NCBI GenBank assembly: GCA_023399035.1
Contig: JAEWQX010000117.1
Location: 1 to 7,626 of the forward strand
Source of the DNA: Bacillota bacterium
GTDB taxonomy: Bacteria; Bacillota; Clostridia; Clostridiales; Clostridiaceae
Direction of reading: 5' to 3'
Length of the DNA stretch: 7,626 nucleotides
Made by a program: the position numbers and the translations under genes. How positions within the stretch are numbered: position 1 is the stretch's first letter; every line of letters starts with the position of its first letter. Positions 1 to 4,964 of the stretch are shown piece by piece. The notes below the pieces were generated by a model. It saw nothing but the letters and a program-made list of their open reading frames with translations, searched no databases and was not told the origin of the DNA.

Positions 1-930
1 AAGGAAACTGAAATAGTAGAAGGAGTTCCAATAGACAGAAAGAGCAATGTAAAAGCATTCGTTACTATAATGTATGGATGTAACAACTTCTGTACATACT
101 GCGTAGTTCCTTATGTAAGAGGAAGAGAAAGAAGCAGAAAGCCTGAAGATATAGAAAATGAAATCAAGGGATTAGTAGCAGAAGGATACAAAGAAATCAC
201 TTTATTAGGCCAAAACGTAAACTCATATGGTAAAGGCTTAGAAGAAGAAATAACTTTTGCTCAATTATTAAGAAGAATCAATGAAATCGAAGGATTAGAA
301 AGAGTAAGATTCATGACTTCTCATCCAAAAGATTTAACTATGGACGTAGTTTATGCTATAAGAGACTGTGATAAGCTATGTGAACAAATTCATTTACCAG
401 TACAAAGCGGAAGCGACACAATATTAAAGGTGATGAACAGACATTACACAAGAGATTATTACTTAAACTTAGCTAAAGAAATCAGAAAGGAAATTCCAGA
501 TGTAACTTTCTCAACAGACTTAATCGTTGGATTCCCAGGAGAAACAGAAGAAGATTTCCAAGATACATTAGATTTAGTAAGAGAAGTTAAATACGATGCA
601 GCATTTACTTTCATCTACTCAAGAAGAAACAATACACCAGCAGATAAGATGGAAAATCAAATTCCAGATGACGTTAAACATGAAAGATTCAACAGATTAG
701 TTGAAGCAGTTAACGTAGGAATCATTGCTGGTAACAAAGCAGTAGAAGGTAAGACTGTAGAAGTATTAGTTGAAGGAACAAGCAAAAACGATGAAACTAG
801 ATTAACAGGAAGAACTAGAAACGGAAAGCTTGTAAACTTCCCTGGATGCAAAGAATTAATCGGAAAATTAGTTAACGTTAAAATAGTAAAAGCTAACTCA
901 TTCTCATTAGTAGGGGAAATTGAAGAGTAG
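1..930 (+). CDS. miaB: tRNA-2-methylthio-N6-dimethylallyladenosine synthase MiaB (5'-truncated by window edge)
   Basis: Radical-SAM methylthiotransferase that adds the 2-methylthio group to i6A37 of tRNAs reading UNN codons, in the cytoplasm. The frame is open from base 1 with no start, so the N-terminal UPF0004 domain with its three cluster-binding cysteines lies outside; 309 residues are seen of a usual 440-450. Visible residues 27-34 are the radical-SAM motif CNNFCTYC (CxxxCxxC), followed by VVPYVRGRERSRKPEDI, a stretch typical of MiaB rather than MtaB or RimO. The radical-SAM barrel continues through HLPVQSGSD and DLIVGFPGETEEDF. The last 65 or so residues (VEGKTVEVLVEG to LVNVKIVKANSFSLVGEI) form the TRAM tRNA-binding domain. 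The ATG at base 70 is internal and not the start. The gene is followed at once by a terminator, so it does not run into mutS here, although miaB-mutS is a common clostridial order. Confidence 0.95.
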   Translation, partial: KETEIVEGVPIDRKSNVKAFVTIMYGCNNFCTYCVVPYVRGRERSRKPEDIENEIKGLVAEGYKEITLLGQNVNSYGKGLEEEITFAQLLRRINEIEGLERVRFMTSHPKDLTMDVVYAIRDCDKLCEQIHLPVQSGSDTILKVMNRHYTRDYYLNLAKEIRKEIPDVTFSTDLIVGFPGETEEDFQDTLDLVREVKYDAAFTFIYSRRNNTPADKMENQIPDDVKHERFNRLVEAVNVGIIAGNKAVEGKTVEVLVEGTSKNDETRLTGRTRNGKLVNFPGCKELIGKLVNVKIVKANSFSLVGEIEE

Positions 931-965
931 TCTTATATAAAAGAACAGCATATAGACTTATAAAC

Positions 966-1003
966 AAAAAAATTCAGTAATTTTGATTGCTGGATTTTTT
1001 TGT
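966..1003 (+). terminator. Intrinsic terminator of miaB
   Basis: Hairpin with arms AATTCAGTAA (971-980) and TTGCTGGATT (987-996), fully paired with two G-T wobbles, and loop TTTTGA. It is extended by an A run (966-970) facing a T run (997-1001). The T-rich tail continues to about 1007. It lies 36 bases after the miaB stop, the usual place for a gene-end terminator. Confidence 0.85.
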
Positions 1004-1067
1004 TTTTATGAATCAAAATGCTGAAAGATGAGTGGATATAATTTTAAATTATCAGAAATTCACAGTC

Positions 1068-1108
1068 TGAAAAATAAAGAGTGTAATGAAGCACACGCTT
1101 ATTTTTCA
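1068..1108. terminator. Second hairpin after miaB, possible two-way terminator
   Basis: Arms at 1068-1084 and 1093-1108 pair over about 15 bases (TGAAAAATAA with TTATTTTTCA, then GTGT with ACAC), with one bulged A and one A-C mismatch. A GC-bearing centre flanked by A and T tracts on both sides would end transcription from either strand. With the miaB terminator already at 966 it may be a backup, or the leftover end of a lost neighbour gene. Confidence 0.5.
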
Positions 1109-1139
1109 TAATATTTTGTTATTTTCAAAGCATAGCAAA

Positions 1140-1173
1140 TAGTTCTTTAAGAATAAACTTTCCTAAAGAACTA
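1140..1173. repeat. Perfect 10-bp inverted repeat
   Basis: TAGTTCTTTA (1140-1149) and TAAAGAACTA (1164-1173) are exact inverted copies with a 14-base loop. No clear T run follows on either strand, so a terminator role is unsure. It is one of a chain of four hairpins filling the space between miaB and ybaK. Confidence 0.5.
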
Positions 1174-1180
1174 AATAATC

Positions 1181-1200
1181 TTTCGCAACTTGCTGCGAAA
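1181..1200. repeat. Short perfect hairpin with GC-bearing stem
   Basis: TTTCGCA (1181-1187) and TGCGAAA (1194-1200) pair exactly around loop ACTTGC. The stem touches the T tract (minus strand) of the ybaK terminator, so minus-strand RNA would meet two hairpins back to back. Function unknown. Confidence 0.45.
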
Positions 1201-1222
1201 AAAATCTATTTTTATAGATTTT
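1197..1222 (-). terminator. Intrinsic terminator of ybaK
   Basis: On the minus strand AAAATCTAT (1222 to 1214) pairs exactly with ATAGATTTT (1209 to 1201) around a 4-base loop, and the transcript then has a run of U's down to 1198. It starts 10 bases after the ybaK stop codon. The stem is AT-only, so it may be leaky and helped by the hairpin at 1181-1200. Confidence 0.65.
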
Positions 1223-1232
1223 CAAATCGAAA

Positions 1233-1718
1233 TTATTTTATAATGTCTACAAATTCACAGCCAATAACTTTTGGAAGATCATTAGGATTCATTTCTATCT
1301 GAGAACCTATTTTACCTCCGCTGAAAACTATAGTTTCACAATCTAAAGCTGTGTTATGTACAAATGTCTTAAATACCTTCTTCATGCCAAGGGGAGAGCA
1401 GCCGCCACGAATATATCCTGTTATCTTATTAATGTCCTTTACATGGATCATTTCAATATTCTTTTCACCAGCAGCCTTAGCAGCTTTCTTCATATCAAGT
1501 TCCTGTGCAACTGGTACAACAAAAACAAAATTTTCTTTTGAATGTCCAACTGTTACAAGAGTCTTAAAAACACAAGCTTCATCTTTTCCTATTTTATGTG
1601 CAACAGCAACTCCATCTATTTTTCCATCTTCATTTTGATAGCTATGAGTAGTATATTGTATTTTATTTCTATCTAATAATCTCATTGCATTAGTTTTGTT
1701 TTCTTTTGACTTTGCCAT
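1233..1718 (-). CDS. ybaK: Cys-tRNA(Pro)/Cys-tRNA(Cys) deacylase, YbaK/EbsC family
   Basis: A trans-acting editing enzyme that removes cysteine wrongly loaded on tRNA(Pro), working in the cytoplasm next to ProRS. The 161 residues match the family length (about 155-165) and the whole chain is one YbaK/aaRS-associated domain. Visible signatures are the FKTLV segment with Lys52, equivalent to the lysine essential for catalysis in the H. influenzae homologue; the VPVAQELDMKKAAKAAG helix; the glycine-rich GYIRGGCSPLG loop (101-111); and a late VFSGGKIGSQIEM strand-loop. The ATG at 1716-1718 is preceded by GGAGG (minus strand, 1732-1728) at good spacing, which fixes the start. It is a single-gene unit with its own extended -10 promoter and terminator. 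The family also contains ProX-type and free-standing INS-like paralogues, so exact substrate choice is inferred. Confidence 0.92.
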   Translation of the reverse strand: MAKSKENKTNAMRLLDRNKIQYTTHSYQNEDGKIDGVAVAHKIGKDEACVFKTLVTVGHSKENFVFVVPVAQELDMKKAAKAAGEKNIEMIHVKDINKITGYIRGGCSPLGMKKVFKTFVHNTALDCETIVFSGGKIGSQIEMNPNDLPKVIGCEFVDIIK

Positions 1719-1781
1719 TATGTTATTCCTCCAGTCATGTGATTATTATTATCACTTATATTTCCTTACTTTTCTATATTA

Positions 1782-1809
1782 ATTATATCATATTCATTTT
1801 TAGGTTAAA
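1782..1809 (-). promoter_or_regulatory. Promoter of ybaK (extended -10)
   Basis: Reading the minus strand, TGATATAAT gives an extended -10 (TATAAT at 1787-1782), 63 bases from the ATG. The best -35 is weak (TTTAAC, 1809-1804, 16-base spacing), which the TG extension could make up for. The same TGATATAAT string occurs in the recombinase and lexA promoters of this window. Confidence 0.6.
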
Positions 1810-1880
1810 ATTTAAAATTTCCTATATGTTTTATTTTTATGCCTCTTTCCATCTCTCCCTCTGTTTTTTATGCAAAATTT

Positions 1881-1918
1881 GAAAGGGGAGTGTTATATTG
1901 AATAAAAAATTAAGCTAA
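1881..1918 (+). other. Strong ribosome binding site before a 6-codon ORF (possible gene remnant)
   Basis: GAAAGGGGAG (1881-1890) is followed 7 bases later by TTG (1898) and then codons reading N-K-K-L-S before TAA at 1916-1918. The basic start looks like the first residues of a secreted or small protein, but the frame ends at once. No promoter is clear. It may be the fossil start of a lost gene or chance. Confidence 0.2.
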
Positions 1919-2066
1919 TATTAATGTTTAAAAATTAAATATTAGTATATACATAATCTATATATTAATATTTAAATAATAGCATATTGAATTACATTAT
2001 AATATATTGATATTCATATTTCTATATATATGTATTGGTATAGCGAATATTATCATACAAATACTG

Positions 2067-2082
2067 AATATGCATATTGATT
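2067..2082. repeat. Dispersed 16-bp repeat, copy 1
   Basis: AATATGCATATTGATT, identical to bases 2262-2277. The first 12 bases are a perfect palindrome. A related shorter word (GCATATTGA) lies at 1982-1990. Confidence 0.55.
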
Positions 2083-2261
2083 TAATTAATTTTAATAAAA
2101 TTTGAAATATTATAGATATAGTATTTATAATATTTAATTTGTATATAAATCTAAATTTATTTTAAAATCGATAAAGAAATAACTAAAATATGAATAAATA
2201 TAACTAAAAAATATGTTTTAATTATATAGCTATTAATAAATATATAAACTGGATTTTTTAA

Positions 2262-2277
2262 AATATGCATATTGATT
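2262..2277. repeat. Dispersed 16-bp repeat, copy 2
   Basis: Identical direct copy of 2067-2082, 195 bases further on, again with the AATATGCATATT palindrome. Both copies lie in the AT-rich desert upstream of the recombinase gene. Confidence 0.55.
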
Positions 2278-2485
2278 ATTAAATATACATATAAATACGA
2301 ATTTTATGCATATTTTATGTATATAAATTATATTTATGCAAAACATCATATATAATAAAATTTTATATAACAGCAAGCACTGAGTAATTAATGTATGTTA
2401 ATTCGTAAATAATGCATAAAAATAAAGCAAGTTAAATATGAATTGAAAAAAGATAAATGAAAAAATGCAAAATATAAAGTAAAAA

Positions 2486-2512
2486 TTGTACATTCAAAAG
2501 ATATCTTATAAT
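2486..2512 (+). promoter_or_regulatory. Possible distal promoter of the recombinase gene
   Basis: TTGTAC (2486-2491) and TATAAT (2507-2512) are 15 bases apart, shorter than ideal. The perfect palindrome AAGATATCTT (2498-2507) lies in the spacer. RNA from here would carry the 2510-2545 hairpin in its leader. Weaker candidate than the 2544-2572 promoter. Confidence 0.3.
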
Positions 2513-2545
2513 AATTTCGCTAAATATACATTTAGCGAAATTATT
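2510..2545. repeat. Perfect 15-bp inverted repeat with 6-bp centre; candidate Xer/dif-like site or operator
   Basis: Arm AATAATTTCGCTAAA (2510-2524), centre TATACA (2525-2530), arm TTTAGCGAAATTATT (2531-2545), with no mismatch. The inner 28 bases (2514-2541) have the 11+6+11 plan of Xer recombination sites. Read on the minus strand the centre is TGTATA, the same as in E. coli dif as I recall it, and the 28 bases agree with that site at 19 positions. The right arm runs into the -35 box of the promoter for the recombinase gene. No T run follows, so it is not a normal terminator. The repeat itself is certain; its role is inferred. Confidence 0.85.
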
Positions 2546-2572
2546 GAAAGAAAATCATAAGTCTGATATAAT
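2544..2572 (+). promoter_or_regulatory. Promoter of the tyrosine recombinase gene
   Basis: TTGAAA (2544-2549), 17-base spacer, TATAAT (2567-2572) inside TGATATAAT, an extended -10. This is the best sigma-A promoter in the window. Its -35 overlaps the last two bases of the inverted repeat. Transcription would begin near 2579 and give a leader of about 97 bases, which holds a small hairpin (ATCAAAATG at 2616-2624 with CATTTGAT at 2637-2644). Confidence 0.8.
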
Positions 2573-2676
2573 ATAGTTAAACCAAGTGTATAAGCCGTTT
2601 TGCGAGGATTTAAACATCAAAATGATTAAATTCGTACATTTGATATAAATATATAGAAATGATTTAGGTGATAATT

Positions 2677-3663
2677 ATGAAATATGACATTCAAGTACTT
2701 AAAAATGACGATCTTCCAGAAAGCGTTTCTGATTTTCTTAATTATTTAGAAACTATAAAAAGTAAGTCGCCAAATACAATAAATGCTTATAAGATAGATT
2801 TAACGCTGTTTTTCAGGTTTTTATCTATTTATCGAGGTCTTGTTAAAAATGATACAGAATTTGAAAATATCGATATCAGCAGGATTGATGATGAATTTAT
2901 TAAAACTATTAAATTAAGGGATTTATATGCATTCCTTTCCTTTACTGAAAAACATAGAAACAACAGCTCTTATGCCAGAGCCCGTAAGGTTGCAACATTA
3001 AAATCATTTTTTAAATATCTCTTTGGAAAAGCTAAAATAATATCAGAAAACCCGGCTACGGAACTGGAATCCCCTAAAATAAATAAGCGTCACCCAGTTT
3101 ATTTAACACTAAATCAAAGCATAACACTTTTGGAATCCTTAGATAAAACTAATAAGAATTATGCACGCGATTACTGTATACTTACGTTCTTTTTAAACTG
3201 CGGTATGCGTTTATCTGAACTATGCAGCATTGAAAAAGATAAAATACGTGAAGACACATTAACTATTGTAGGTAAAGGTGATAAAGAAAGAACTGTATAT
3301 TTAAATGATGCATGTTTAAAAGCTCTCGAAAACTATTTAAATGTTAGAGATGAGTCTAAAGCAACTGAAGAAAATAAGAAATATTTATTCTTATCATCTA
3401 GAAATTCACCTATTAATAAACGTACTGTTGAGATAATGATTAAAAAGCACATTACCAATGCTGGTTTTACAGATCAAAAATACACGCCTCATAAACTGAG
3501 GCATACAGCTGCTACCTTGATGTATAAATACGGAAATGTTGATATAAGAAGTTTGCAGAACATCTTAGGACACGAAAATATATCTACAACTCAGATTTAT
3601 ACCCATGTTGATGATGATGATTTAAGAGATGCAGTTAAATCAAATCCTTTATCAAAACTATAA
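2677..3663 (+). CDS. Tyrosine site-specific recombinase, Xer/phage-integrase family
   Basis: A 328-residue DNA strand-exchange enzyme. Residues about 12-115 form the SAM-like N-terminal core-binding domain (DFLNYLETIKSKSPNTINAY...), and about 140-325 the catalytic domain. The active-site set is complete: Arg178 in CGMRLSEL, the beta-hairpin lysine in GKGDKER (about 200-203), His272 and Arg275 in PHKLRH, His299 in LGHE, and nucleophile Tyr308 in TTQIYTHV. It is about 30 residues longer than typical XerC/XerD, mainly from an insert (about 52-77) in the N-terminal domain. The start is ATG 2677 because AGGTGAT lies at 2666-2672; the GTG at 2668 is inside that site. It is a lone gene with its own promoter and a strong terminator. 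No excisionase, att repeats or phage genes are near, so a chromosomal Xer-like role fits better than an integrase of a mobile element. I remember similar recombinases in other clostridia, but the true target is unknown. Confidence 0.92.
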   Translation: MKYDIQVLKNDDLPESVSDFLNYLETIKSKSPNTINAYKIDLTLFFRFLSIYRGLVKNDTEFENIDISRIDDEFIKTIKLRDLYAFLSFTEKHRNNSSYARARKVATLKSFFKYLFGKAKIISENPATELESPKINKRHPVYLTLNQSITLLESLDKTNKNYARDYCILTFFLNCGMRLSELCSIEKDKIREDTLTIVGKGDKERTVYLNDACLKALENYLNVRDESKATEENKKYLFLSSRNSPINKRTVEIMIKKHITNAGFTDQKYTPHKLRHTAATLMYKYGNVDIRSLQNILGHENISTTQIYTHVDDDDLRDAVKSNPLSKL

Positions 3664-3701
3664 AAACTATAAAAATTATAAGTGATACTTCTCTACTTTA
3701 T

Positions 3702-3744
3702 CAAAAAAGATGAACAAGCTTTAAAAGCACGTTCATCTTTTTTG
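3702..3744. terminator. Strong two-way terminator between recombinase and lipoprotein genes
   Basis: A perfect 14-bp stem: CAAAAAAGATGAAC (3702-3715) with GTTCATCTTTTTTG (3731-3744). The loop holds a smaller GCTTT/AAAGC hairpin. A runs and T runs flank both sides, so it can stop the recombinase transcript (+) and the lipoprotein transcript (-), whose stop codon is only 5 bases away. Confidence 0.9.
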
Positions 3745-3748
3745 TCTA

Positions 3749-4300
3749 TTATACTATAGGATTGCCATAAAGATTATTGAATTCATTTATATATGCGTCG
3801 TTTGAGCCTTCATAAATAACTACTGTATTACCTTTTCTGTAGTAATGAGGTTTTGTTGTATAAATTGCTGTTCCATTTATACTTAATCCATCTGTAGAAA
3901 TCTTTGATACTGCATCATCAGCATCTTTTGAATTATCAAATTCATATACTCTTACAACATCTCCATCTGCTAAATAATCTGTTTCGGTTGCTGTAAAATA
4001 ATCTTTTTTAGTATCTGCTGAATCCTTTATATCGTGTCCTGCTTTTACTAAATCATCTTTAACATCTATAGCAGTATATTTTATTGCGTCACCGACACCT
4101 TCAACTCCATCTTTAATTGACTCTGCTCCATCTTTTACTGCATCTCCTGCTTTGTCAGCACTCTCTTCTAATTTATTTGTTGCGTTATTTCCATTGTCTG
4201 TTGCGTTATCTGTGGTGTTTTTATTTCCACATCCGCTCATTAACGCTCCAACACTAAGCATAGCTGCTAAGGATAATGCTAAAATAGATTTATATTTCAT
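3749..4300 (-). CDS. Putative lipoprotein with Lys/Asp-rich helical repeat region
   Basis: A 183-residue protein of unknown function, probably anchored on the outer face of the membrane. Residues 1-23 are a lipoprotein signal peptide (MKYKSILALSLAAML...) ending in MSG-C, with Cys24 as the lipid site. A polar Asn/Thr/Asp linker follows (25-43). Residues about 44-100 are a low-complexity amphipathic stretch with recurring SADKAGDAVKDGAESIKDG-like units spaced about 7 or 11 residues, as in LEA or YtxH-like helices. Residues 101-183 look like a small globular domain ending VVIYEGSNDAYINEFNNLYGNPIV. The ATG at 4298-4300 is chosen because AAAGGGTGA sits 5 bases upstream and the signal peptide begins there; the frame open to 4369 adds 23 residues that do not fit a signal peptide. 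No convincing promoter is seen upstream. I do not recognise a named family. Confidence 0.85.
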   Translation of the reverse strand: MKYKSILALSLAAMLSVGALMSGCGNKNTTDNATDNGNNATNKLEESADKAGDAVKDGAESIKDGVEGVGDAIKYTAIDVKDDLVKAGHDIKDSADTKKDYFTATETDYLADGDVVRVYEFDNSKDADDAVSKISTDGLSINGTAIYTTKPHYYRKGNTVVIYEGSNDAYINEFNNLYGNPIV

Positions 4301-4401
4301 AGGATTCACCCTTTCTATAATAAATATAACATTAGTATTATGTGAAATTAATATAAAACTATTCAGCATATATACCTGTAATTTTATGTTATATATAAAT
4401 T

Positions 4402-4431
4402 AAAAATGAGTGAAATAAAAATGAGTGAAAT
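4402..4431. repeat. Tandem 15-bp duplication (two perfect copies)
   Basis: AAAAATGAGTGAAAT occurs at 4402-4416 and again at 4417-4431 with no gap. Each copy holds a full arm able to pair with CACTCATTTT at 4439-4448, so the repeat doubles one arm of the terminator for the upstream minus-strand gene. Confidence 0.85.
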
Positions 4432-4448
4432 AAAATTCCACTCATTTT
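4403..4448 (-). terminator. Terminator of the acidic protein gene, with duplicated 3' arm
   Basis: On the minus strand AAAATGAGTG (4448 to 4439) can pair with CACTCATTTT at 4427-4418 (11-base loop) or with the second copy at 4412-4403 (26-base loop). Both arms are followed by T-rich sequence. It begins about 10 bases after the stop of the gene at 4459-4884. The near arm should form first; the far copy looks like a spare. Confidence 0.7.
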
Positions 4449-4458
4449 CTACACTATA

Positions 4459-4884
4459 TTATTTGTCTATTTTTTTAAAACGTCTTACGCCTGGATATAC
4501 TTCTTCTGTCATATCTTCAAAATCAGCATCATTTAAATCAGAAAGCTCTTCGATATATTCAATATGTTCAAATGCATCTTCGTACTCTTCTTCATCGTAG
4601 TTTTCATCAAATGAACTGCTGTTTATTCCAAATCTGCTGTAGATTTCTTTTAAATCTAAGTTTTCTTTATTTATTTCATCTAATTCATCTTCGTTAAGGT
4701 TAGATTTTAAATCATTTGCAAATTCTTCTTCAAGTACTGCATTTTCTTCAATGTTCTTTGCTATATCTTCAATTTTAATAGCTTTAGTATCTATACCTTC
4801 CATTTCAAGACATTTACCGCAGTTATCACAGATTTTATTTTCAAAGATATCGCAGTAATCATCATCTGTATATTTATATGCCAT
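4459..4884 (-). CDS. Conserved-looking acidic protein with N-terminal Cys cluster, function unknown
   Basis: 141 residues, likely cytoplasmic, with no signal or membrane segment. The N-terminus holds four cysteines, Cys11, Cys19, Cys22 and Cys25 (C-x7-CDNCGKC), a spacing that could bind zinc or an iron-sulphur cluster. The rest is strongly acidic: I count 45 Asp/Glu of 141 (32%) against about 15 Lys/Arg, with runs such as ENYDEEEYEDAFEH and likely helices in the middle. It ends in a short basic tail (RRFKKIDK). The start ATG 4882-4884 has GAGAGGAAG about 10 bases upstream. A well-formed promoter lies just before it, so it can be made independently of the kinase gene 80 bases upstream on the same strand. 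I recall similar short proteins with an ICDNCGKCLE motif in clostridia, all unnamed. A metal-binding or regulatory role is only a guess. Confidence 0.82.
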   Translation of the reverse strand: MAYKYTDDDYCDIFENKICDNCGKCLEMEGIDTKAIKIEDIAKNIEENAVLEEEFANDLKSNLNEDELDEINKENLDLKEIYSRFGINSSSFDENYDEEEYEDAFEHIEYIEELSDLNDADFEDMTEEVYPGVRRFKKIDK

Positions 4885-4921
4885 TTAACAGCACTTCCTC
4901 TCCAAATAAAGTCATCTTAAC

Positions 4922-4950
4922 ATTATAACAAAAGCATATATAAAAATCAA
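4922..4950 (-). promoter_or_regulatory. Promoter of the acidic Cys-motif protein gene
   Basis: On the minus strand TTGATT (4950-4945), a 17-base spacer and TATAAT (4927-4922) form a good sigma-A promoter. It lies wholly between the kinase stop codon and the next start, with the start about 38 bases beyond the -10. No terminator is seen after the kinase gene, so read-through may add to expression. Confidence 0.75.
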
Positions 4951-4964
4951 ATATTAGTGTTGGG

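Larger units (their letters stand above)
1741..2509. other. Very AT-rich gene desert
   Basis: About 770 bases with no convincing gene on either strand; the left end holds the ybaK promoter. Base use is extreme: 4 G/C of 60 in 1921-1980 and 5 of 60 in 2101-2160, far below the flanking genes. It is made of TATA/AATA-type runs with several palindromes centred on ATGCAT (2070-2075, 2265-2270, 2306-2311, 2412-2417) and three GCATATTGA words (1982, 2072, 2267). I see no tRNA, riboswitch or terminator of good quality. It could be decayed DNA, a protein-binding or bent region, or the spacer of an ancient rearrangement. Confidence 0.7.

Noticed and set aside
1351..1638. Open frame on the plus strand opposite ybaK (95 codons)
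   Set aside because: It is antisense to a well-supported ybaK gene, has no ribosome binding site and its protein has no recognisable pattern.
2067..2277. CRISPR array or plasmid-type iterons in the AT-rich desert
   Set aside because: Only two exact 16-base copies 195 bases apart, with no regular spacing, no similar-length spacers, and no cas or replication gene nearby.
2510..2545. The inverted repeat as an ordinary intrinsic terminator
   Set aside because: Neither strand has a proper T run after the stem (plus strand continues GAAAGAAAAT), no gene ends nearby, and a promoter begins in the right arm.
2668..2676. GTG at 2668 as the start of the recombinase
   Set aside because: It lies inside the ribosome binding site AGGTGAT (2666-2672), which is correctly spaced for ATG 2677.
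2573..2676. Riboswitch in the leader of the recombinase gene
   Set aside because: The 97-base leader has only one weak bulged hairpin and no conserved riboswitch core that I recognise.
2677..3663. Recombinase as the integrase of a prophage or genomic island
   Set aside because: No tRNA target, direct att repeats, excisionase, repressor or phage genes are visible, and both flanks carry ordinary chromosomal genes; a wider view could still change this.
4152..4403. Plus-strand frame of 83 codons over the lipoprotein start
   Set aside because: It is opposite the signal peptide region of the lipoprotein; its hydrophobic look comes from the reverse complement of that sequence, and no start signal is seen.
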